Source: Stentor coeruleus
Lineage: Eukaryota; Ciliophora; Heterotrichea; Heterotrichida; Stentoridae
Assembly: GCA_001970955.1 (NCBI GenBank)
Contig: MPUH01000781.1
Location: 1 to 35,248 of the forward strand
DNA: 35,248 bases
Direction: 5' to 3'
The position numbers and the translations under genes were made by a program. Numbering within the stretch: the first letter of the stretch is position 1; each line of letters starts with the position of its first letter. Under the pieces are notes generated by a model. It was not told the origin of the DNA, did no database searches, and was given only the letters and a program-made list of their open reading frames with translations. Positions 28,893 through 35,248 of this stretch are shown here, piece after piece.

Positions 28893-29709
28893 AAAATAAG
28901 TTTCTGGATATGCTTTTGTAATTTTATTGTGGTGGTATTATTTTATATAATTCAGTTTCTTTAAACAATAAAATTATTTGATGATGATTGTTATAGAAAA
29001 ACTAGGAATGAAAGTCAAAAAAAGTAAAAATCATGTTTTATATAAAGATAGTTAAGGAAAAAATATTACTAAAAATTGTGTGAGGAGATTAATTCAGGCA
29101 TATATTTGATTTCTATATGATTATATAACTAGATTTTGATTTAAACTTTTTATTACGAAATACTCGTTTTCTCTCATTGCTTAATATAATTTTTTCATTA
29201 AATTTAGCTTAAAAATTACAAATAAAACCTCCTTTATTTAGATTTCTCTAATAAAGTAAATAGTCTTTAGTTGATAAATCATAATTAATTTTCTTATAAT
29301 TACCTATAATTACTCCCTTTTGTAAATTGTGTATTGTTAACACACAGAAAAAAATTTATTATCAATATCATCATTTATGAAAAAACCAAGACCTTAAAAA
29401 AATCACATCTCCCAACAATTTATCACTTGCAACTCATTAAAATTCCATAATTCCAACTTCTAATCCTAAAAACCTCCATAAAACCTTCAATATTATCTTA
29501 AATCAACCCCAAAAACCCTAAAAATAAAACCCTCTAAAACCCAATCAAAACTTTTAACACCATAAACTATCATAACAATATTAAACCATCCACAATTCTA
29601 AAATGATAAAAACCTATCCACACCTCCACTCATTCCTATAAAAAATAACTCGTTAAAACTTCTAAACTCCATCTGATTCCCTTGAAATCCTCGAATAATT
29701 AGCTATGAC
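28893..29709. other. Convergent intergenic region with extreme C/G asymmetry
   Basis: This lies between the 3' ends of the Asn/Lys-rich (+) and SNF1-like (-) genes. Bases 28900-29060 are G-biased. Bases 29401-29640 contain 70 C and only 2 G on the + strand, so the SNF1-like gene's coding strand is G-rich in its 3' flank. No ORF, tRNA or simple tandem repeat is seen. Confidence 0.7.
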
Positions 29710-31146
29710 TTAAATGTGAGTGAATTTATATATATAAGTATAAACCTTGTTTAAAACTTCAAAAAAATGCACAACAGGCCCTTTCCTCAGAGTAAAGTCA
29801 ATAACAATAACATCTTCAAATTTATAGAAAATCACTCTAAACTTAATACAATTCCCTTTCAGTATCAACGTAGACTTTGAATGAGCCTTCCAATTAAGTC
29901 CAATACTCTTAAAACATTCAAAAAGTTTTATCGAAAGATAACAATACTGTAAATTCGATCTAAATCCATATACCCAATTCAAAGGTGGAAACCTATCATC
30001 AAAATCACTTATTTGCGAAGACCCTTCTGTAGTCCTTTCACTTAAACTCTGTAGATTTGTTTGTTTAAAAACAGGTTCGCTTTGCATTAAAGTTTTCTCG
30101 ATCTCAATTTTCCTACTCTGTAACTCAATATCCAATAATATATTATAAGTAGTAGAAATATCATCATTTTCCCCATCATATCTATCATTATTTTGTCTTT
30201 TTTTCACAATCCCTTCAGCTTGATCATATGTCATATTTTTAAACTCTTGATATTCTAAAGCATGATATAAAACTTTTCTACACAAATCCAAATTATAATA
30301 CAATTTACGTATTTGTTCTGTACAGCTAAGGGTAATTTCATATAAAGGTGATGTTTTAAGCCAATTATGTTTTTTGATTTGAGATATTGTGATTCTAGCT
30401 ATTGGGTCTATATTAAGCATTCTGGCTATTAAGTCTTTTAGGCTATCTGAGAAATGATGTTGGAATTTATAGCTTCCACTTTTAATCCTAGCAAATAATG
30501 CTGGTATTGAAGGGTCATCAAAAGGAAGTTCTCTAGCAACTAAAGCATATAAAACAACTCCAAGGCTCCAAACATCAACTTCACTTCCACAGTATTTTTC
30601 TCCAGATATAACTTCAGGTGCTGCATAGTTTGGAGATCCACACTGAGTTTTAAGGAAATCTCCTTGTTTAAGGACGTTGCTCAAGCCGAAATCCCCGATT
30701 TTTACTTTATTTTCTTGATCTAACATAAGATTTTCTAGCTTTATATCCCTATGTGAGTATCCTTGAGTATGGATATACTCTAAACCTGAGAAAATTTGTA
30801 GGAAATACATTCGGACTTGGTCTTCTGAAAGACGATTTTGCTCAATTATGTTATAAAGCTCACCACCAGGAAGAAACTCCATTACTATAAGTAAACTGTT
30901 TGATGACTCGACTATGTCATATAAACGGATTATGTTAGGATGATGGAAACTTCGAAGGATTTTAATTTCACGTTTGACTTTTAGGTAAAGGTTTTTACTT
31001 TTGATCTCAGCTTTGTTGAGAACTTTAATTGCAACTAATGCTGAGGTTATTAGATGTCGGGCTACTATATGAATATTACACTTGACTCTTCCGAATGTAC
31101 CACCTCCTAGAGGACGAATGATTTGGTAGCATGAAAGATTTGACAT
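29710..31146 (-). CDS. SNF1/AMPK alpha-like protein kinase
   Basis: A 478-residue energy-sensing-type kinase, ATG at 31146, stop TAA. Kinase domain about 7-263: LGGGTFGRV 13-21, Lys41, HRDIKLEN 132-139, DFG 152-154. The activation loop FLKTQCGSPNYAAPE (164-178) places Thr167 at the LKB1-type phosphorylation site. A UBA/AID-like helical segment follows (about 275-345, ending in TTYNILLDIELQSR). The C-terminal domain resembles AMPK alpha: NWVYGFRS (390-397), LNWK (417-420) and VIVIDF near 446-451. These suggest it binds beta/gamma-type partners. The linker between AID and C-terminal domain is short (about 45 residues). MARK/BRSK-type kinases are the main alternative; the C-terminal pattern favours AMPK alpha. 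Confidence 0.92.
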   Translation of the reverse strand: MSNLSCYQIIRPLGGGTFGRVKCNIHIVARHLITSALVAIKVLNKAEIKSKNLYLKVKREIKILRSFHHPNIIRLYDIVESSNSLLIVMEFLPGGELYNIIEQNRLSEDQVRMYFLQIFSGLEYIHTQGYSHRDIKLENLMLDQENKVKIGDFGLSNVLKQGDFLKTQCGSPNYAAPEVISGEKYCGSEVDVWSLGVVLYALVARELPFDDPSIPALFARIKSGSYKFQHHFSDSLKDLIARMLNIDPIARITISQIKKHNWLKTSPLYEITLSCTEQIRKLYYNLDLCRKVLYHALEYQEFKNMTYDQAEGIVKKRQNNDRYDGENDDISTTYNILLDIELQSRKIEIEKTLMQSEPVFKQTNLQSLSERTTEGSSQISDFDDRFPPLNWVYGFRSNLQYCYLSIKLFECFKSIGLNWKAHSKSTLILKGNCIKFRVIFYKFEDVIVIDFTLRKGPVVHFFEVLNKVYTYIYKFTHI

Positions 31147-32160
31147 TGTATTAAATTTATTCTTAGATATAAGTTTACGGTTGATATGAGAATATGGTGA
31201 TAAATGCAGGATAATAATTTGGGCATTTTTGAGAGAGAGGATGTTCGTTGATTTGTCATATAAATTTGTTTAGAAATTGTATTTTGAATTGAGTAAGATT
31301 TGAAGTTTTGGTTTAGAATAAAATAAATAAAACATGGATGTTGCAGTGAAAAGTTGAGGTTTATGAGGCTAAAAGGGGAAATTATAAGAGAAAATATTGG
31401 AAAGGTTTATAGAGAAGAGATATTAAGTTAAATTTTATATGATAGAGTTTTTGGTAAATTAAAGGTATAATATAGGGATTTATATTTTATATGAAGGTTT
31501 ATAGGAATGGGATGGTAAATATGGAAAAGTTCAAATAATAGGTTGGGATATAAAGAAGATGTAAATTTCGGCTTGGGATTTTGGATAATTGATACAAAAA
31601 ATTTATTTTTTTGAATTACTCATTAAATAATACAGAATTTTTGTAATGCTTGCTAGTCATAAAATGTTTATTTATGATAAAATATTATGATTTTATTAAT
31701 GCTGTGTTAATATTAAATAAATTATAGCAAATAAGCTGTATTGTGATATTCATTTATGTTTAATTTACAATTTGATATTATTAACTGTAATATAAGTTCA
31801 TTTTTATGCATAAATATATAGCTTTGGCCTTAGTTTTTTATACTTAAACTATAGTTATCTTATAATAATTTTAATTGTAAATATATACAAATTGTTAACA
31901 AAAATATCCATCCCTTCACTAGTGTTTCAATAATTATTACATTTCCCAGTCTATCTTCTTTTAATACAATAGTCCATTATTTATTTATGTTTCTTACAAC
32001 TTTCAGCCATCTCCAAAACACTAATATTTTCTTATATCATAAATATAAAAATATCCAAAAATAAAATCAAAAACTTCATTATAAACATACAAACCAAGCC
32101 CATATATTCATTCACTTATCAAAACTTTTTATTTATTAAGTTTTTCATTATATCTTCTTA
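31147..32160. other. Intergenic region upstream of the SNF1-like gene
   Basis: Bases 31160-31580 are G-rich on the + strand, forming the C-rich (coding-strand) 5' flank of the SNF1-like gene. Bases 31600-31880 are very AT-rich with no ORF. Bases 31880-32160 become C-biased and G-poor, running into the decayed kinase remnants. Confidence 0.55.
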
Positions 32161-32610
32161 TCACCTAATCAAAATATTCACCAAATTCCAATCAGTCTGT
32201 ATCTTTTTATCCACCTTAATCTTTTTCCTAACCTCTTTTCCCACAATAAAATAAAAATTTTGCATCAGTTTTCACAAGACAACATAAACTCAAAAGGTAA
32301 TCTTAAACTATTAAAGTACCAAAAAAAATTGCCCTAAAAGCATAAATATCAAGATTAAACTTATAATTTTCATCTTCTAATAAATCTTTTATCATAGTTC
32401 TTAAAGTTATCATTGATACAAAATAGTTTTTTGTGATTCGAAGTTTTTTGATCATGTCTAACCCAATCTTATACTCAAATTTGATATATATTTTTCTTTA
32501 TACCCTAAGCATACTGATTCTAAAACATAAACTTGATTTTGCTGACCAATTTTTATTTCAGCGATACTTAAGATTTTATTTTTATTTTTTATATGTTTCT
32601 TAATAAGAAA
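32161..32610 (-). pseudogene. Decayed protein-kinase fragment
   Basis: Three coding-like minus-strand pieces in different frames read as one degraded kinase lobe. Piece 1 (32461-32610) contains KILSIAEIKIGQQNQVYVL. Piece 2 (32303-32455) has TLRTMIKDLLEDENYKFNL followed by DIYAFRAIFFGTL, which aligns with the common TLRYMAPE...DIYAFGxIxxExL of TKL-type kinases (APE lost, Gly to Arg). Piece 3 (32161-32244) has KKIKVDKKIQTDWNLVNILI, like the RPxIxxxxPxxWxxLIxxCW end of such kinases. No glycine loop, HRD or DFG is found. No 15-nt intron restores the frame. Its subtelomeric place fits gene decay. Confidence 0.45.
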
Positions 32611-33452
32611 GCAAAGGTTTTTTTAGCAAAAGTTTATGATTTGTTTCTTTTTTAAAGACTCTTCTTCGATAAATGCTTGTGAAGAAGTTGCTGCTTATGC
32701 TGGTATTTATATAGAAAATACTATTTACAATGTTATTTAATATAATAAGGTTTAGTCTTTTTGATTGAAAGACTGAGGATTTTTTGTAGAAAAGTAGAAA
32801 ATGTATAGTTGTAGCATCGACTATGACTTTAAGTCAGACATTTTTTTTTTGAAAATTAGTATTCCTAGACTGGGATTAACTCTTGCTAAGGCTTCAAAGG
32901 AGGATTTAAAGCTTGGAGTTAAAGATATTGTACTGTTTTTTTTTATAGTCTTAATGGTAAGATTAGTTTTTAAACCTAAGTTTATATTTGCATTCATTTT
33001 GATATCATAAGCATACTGCCCGTAATATGACCCAACATAAATACACTATTTCTTCATCTGAAGCCTTGAATATTGGAAGTCTATAAATTCAGAGTGTTTT
33101 GGGAGGCTGGATTTTTATTTTACTGAAACTCGCGAAAGTTTGAATTTCTTAAAACATTGTGAAAACTTTCCCGTTTTCTAGACTGTCTTTATAAACCCAG
33201 ATTTATCAAATTAGCTTAGTTCATGAATTTTTTATAGTTTTTCAATATTGAGACGAAGAACTTAAAGAATAAATTTCAGATATTTTCAAAATAAATATAA
33301 AAAAAAATCCGACTCTCTATATTTTTATTATTGCAAATAAATTTCTATCTTTTGTCTGCAAATATATATAAATAATACAAAATATACTTGCATAGTGCTT
33401 TAGTTTCTTGCGTATTTATTCATTTTTTTTTAAATCAGCAGCTTCTATAAAA
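32611..33452. other. Subtelomeric intergenic region with short coding-like fragments
   Basis: Two short + frames have ordinary codon use but match nothing known: 32636-32740 (34 residues, INACEEVAAYAG near its middle) and 32801-33010 (69 residues, LAKASKEDLKLGVKDIV near its middle, hydrophobic end). They may be gene debris like the neighbouring kinase remnant. Bases 33060-33400 are AT-rich and would hold the promoter of the last gene. Confidence 0.4.
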
Positions 33453-34721
33453 ATGGTTATTTTAGAACTTTTGTTTATTCTTGCATTACAAGGTGAATGT
33501 TCGATCAAAATTCCGCTTACAAGAAAAATTAATACGAAATCTAGAGAGCTAACTACTCTACCAACTGAAGACAAATTAAAAACGTATATGGGCTTTGTAT
33601 ATCATATATAGACATACTACTATTTTTTGGCAAACTTTTCTGTTGGAACTCCTCCACAATACTTTACAGTTGGCATACATTCGGAAGACTCTGTAATAAA
33701 TAAATAGATATTTTATTTAGAGACAAAACCATGTGATAAATGCCCTTCATATTTTTTAAATAAATTTGACCCATCAGCCTCATCGACTTATGAAGAAATT
33801 GATGATTCTTTTGGCTATCATCCAGATATTTTTTATTTACATAATTCATCATACGAATTTGATATTATAGTTTCAAAGGATATTATGAAATTTGGGAATG
33901 AAGAGACTAAACAGTACTTGGCCTTGCTAACCTTTCCATTCGAATCTGATTTTAAATTTAATTTCAGCGTATATGATGGGGCACTTGGCTTATCTCTCAG
34001 AAAATCAAATTATGATTTTCCTACATTTATAGATAGTCTGAAATCTGCTGGAATTATAGATAAAAAATTATATAGTCTTTATACAAGTAAAGTGTACTTG
34101 AACTCTAGCTTTGAAATAGAAGACTATCCAAGTTCACATCTTGAATTTGGTGATTATGATCTAGAAACATATAGCTCGACAGGAAAAATTTTAGTTACTA
34201 TTCCAATTACCATGGATGATTACATTGGCAGCTATTCATTTGATATTTACTTTGATGGTGTTAAACTTAATGCTGATGGAGGCCTTGCTTTTTCTATTGG
34301 AGTTTATTATATGGGAGCACAAAAAACAGACTTCTATGAAATATTCAATCATCTTACAAATACTTTAGCGCATAATTGCACCCTTGATTATTTAGAGTCT
34401 AGCTTTTCATGTATATGCGATGATGTTTATTCAATGCCTTCAATGTATTTCAAGTATAAGGAAGTGAGTTTTTTATTAAATCAGAGTGAACTGTGGGCTA
34501 AAAAAGATGACATTTGCATATCTCATATTCTGAAATCGTATGACGATCATTGGCATATAGGGGATATATTACTGTCCAAATATTATGCAATCTTTGATTT
34601 TGATAATAATGAAATTAGTTTAGCTCCTGCTGCGTTAGAAGTTATAGAAAAAGAAGAAGATATAACGAGTTCAAAAGGAATTTATATCGCAGTAGCATTT
34701 AGCTTATTAGCATTAAGTTAG
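33453..34721 (+). CDS. Pepsin-family (A1) aspartic-protease-like protein, active sites degenerate; two 15-nt introns
   Basis: Exons 33453-33596, 33612-33692 and 33708-34721 give 1,239 nt, 412 residues. A hydrophobic start (MVILELLFILALQG) looks like a signal peptide and the end (GIYIAVAFSLLALS) like a membrane or GPI anchor segment. Pepsin-fold landmarks appear in order: NFSVGTPPQYFTV, FDPSASSTYEE, YDGALGLSL, SHLEFGDYD and GDILLSKYYAIFDFDNN. The first catalytic DTG is replaced by HSE (VGIHSEDS) and the second by a DGG-like sequence (NADGGLAFS); the flap Tyr is not evident. It is therefore probably not a working protease but a secreted or surface pepsin-like protein. It is the last gene before the telomere. 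Reading the raw sequence without introns would make it look like a pseudogene. Confidence 0.85.
33597..33611 (+). other. 15-nt spliceosomal intron 1 of the pepsin-like gene
   Basis: GTATATCATATATAG, phase 0, GT...AG. Its last in-frame codon is TAG, so retention stops translation. Removal joins MGF to TYYYFLANFSVGTPP, the conserved start of the pepsin fold. Confidence 0.88.
33693..33707 (+). other. 15-nt spliceosomal intron 2 of the pepsin-like gene
   Basis: GTAATAAATAAATAG, phase 0, GT...AG, again ending in an in-frame TAG. Removal joins HSEDS to IFYLETKPCDKC, matching the spacing of the pepsin DTGSS-x-LW-x-P segment. Confidence 0.88.
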
Positions 34722-35231
34722 TTAATTAGCAGTCTAGTTTTATATGGTTTGGTAGTTTTGATTGTTGCAAAAATAAAATCTATTTTAAAATTATCGAACG
34801 ATTTTTTAAATTGAATATTTTATTTAATTATTGAGAAGATTTTTATAGTAGATAACTAATTGTTGTTTCATGCTTAAAAAAATCTGAAAAATTATAAAAA
34901 ATCTAAATTCATGAATATATTTATTTCCTAAACATTTATAATCATCAGAAAAGCAATCATATCCAGCAAAATCTCTAGCCAATTACCAAAAAAATATTTG
35001 ATGCATGATCAGTAAAAATTATCTTCTAAAGCATAATAAATTGCATAGGAAAATAATATTTTTCATAATATTTGCATTACTCTTAAAACTTATTGTAATC
35101 ATCAATATCTTCTTTACTATCTAGTTTTATGTTTTTATGATATTTTCAATTTCTTTAAATGCTTTACCATATAGTATTGGGTAGAAATATAACTTTTATT
35201 TTGAAGAAAAATATTATGAGCTTTTAATCTA
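34722..35231. other. Subtelomeric non-coding stretch
   Basis: About 510 bp of AT-rich DNA between the last stop codon and the telomere repeats. No ORF, tandem repeat or RNA gene is visible. Confidence 0.7.
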
Positions 35232-35248
35232 GGGTGTTAGGGTGTTAG
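35232..35248 (+). repeat. Telomeric repeat, (GGGTGTTA)2 plus one base
   Basis: The last 17 bases are two full copies of GGGTGTTA and one more G, the G-rich strand pointing to the right end. The complement is a permutation of CCCTAACA, which I recall as the heterotrich ciliate telomere unit. Its place at the exact end of the sequence supports a chromosome end with the rest of the telomere trimmed or unassembled. Confidence 0.85.

Noticed and set aside
29440..29560. Internal telomere-like repeats (several CCCTAAA/CCCTCTAAA stretches)
   Set aside because: They are irregular and do not match the 8-nt unit at the right end; general C-richness explains them.
1..35248. A variant genetic code (TGA as Trp as in Blepharisma, or TAA/TAG as Gln)
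   Set aside because: Conserved ORFs end at TAA, TAG or TGA just where their families end, and conserved Trp positions use TGG.
1..35248. CRISPR array, insertion sequence or bacterial operon
   Set aside because: No spaced short repeats, no transposase and no bacterial gene arrangement; the content is eukaryotic throughout.

Overview
The window looks like the end of a macronuclear chromosome or contig from a heterotrich ciliate, most likely Stentor. The evidence is: very AT-rich DNA; compact, mostly intronless genes read with the standard genetic code (TAA, TAG and TGA all end genes, and long conserved ORFs stay open); two 15-nt GT...AG introns in the last gene; a ciliate-style kinase-rich gene set; and two copies of an 8-nt telomere-like repeat, GGGTGTTA, at the very last bases. 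I recall CCCTAACA as the heterotrich telomere unit, and this is its complement. The species is an inference.

Layout, left to right. 1-6531 (-): the N-terminal 2,177 residues of a giant Trp-containing helical repeat protein that runs off the left edge. Its C-terminal side is a 210-residue tandem super-repeat and its middle a separate 150-residue repeat. 7543-8463 (-): a four-helix membrane protein. 9078-10934 (+): a TKL-like kinase with an unusual N-terminal domain. 11572-12558 (-): a CK1-like kinase. 14078-14641 (-): a small basic hypothetical protein. 14642-17042: a long AT-rich stretch with one weak small ORF. 17043-19067 (-): a WGR-type PARP. 19475-21094 (-): cytosolic aspartyl-tRNA synthetase. 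21245-21844 (-): a Rab GTPase. 22260-23714 (+): a calcium-dependent protein kinase (CDPK). 23765-25455 (-): a Cache-domain membrane receptor-like protein, broken only by two assembly joins. 25744-27372 (-): canonical poly(A) polymerase. 27861-28892 (+): an Asn/Lys-rich hypothetical protein. 29710-31146 (-): an SNF1/AMPK alpha-like kinase. About 32161-32610 (-): decayed kinase remnants. 33453-34721 (+): an aspartic-protease-like protein with two 15-nt introns and degenerate active sites. 35232-35248: telomere.

The genes do not form an operon or one pathway. They mix housekeeping (AspRS, poly(A) polymerase, Rab), DNA-damage or chromatin work (PARP) and signalling (four intact kinases, one Cache receptor). 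The calcium-regulated kinase and the giant repeat protein both fit a contractile, calcium-signalling ciliate, but no direct link is shown.

The most notable observations are: (1) the giant repeat protein, whose 69/69/72-residue units each carry a Trp motif and equal about 3 x 23 residues, suggesting an Sfi1-like or spasmin/centrin-binding scaffold; (2) a strong strand-composition signature around genes (5' flanks C-rich and 3' flanks G-rich on the coding strand; 29401-29640 has 70 C and 2 G on the + strand); (3) 15-nt introns whose removal restores one complete protein; (4) two scaffold-join artefacts that split a real gene; (5) a possible YbjN/secretion-chaperone-like fold joined to a kinase.
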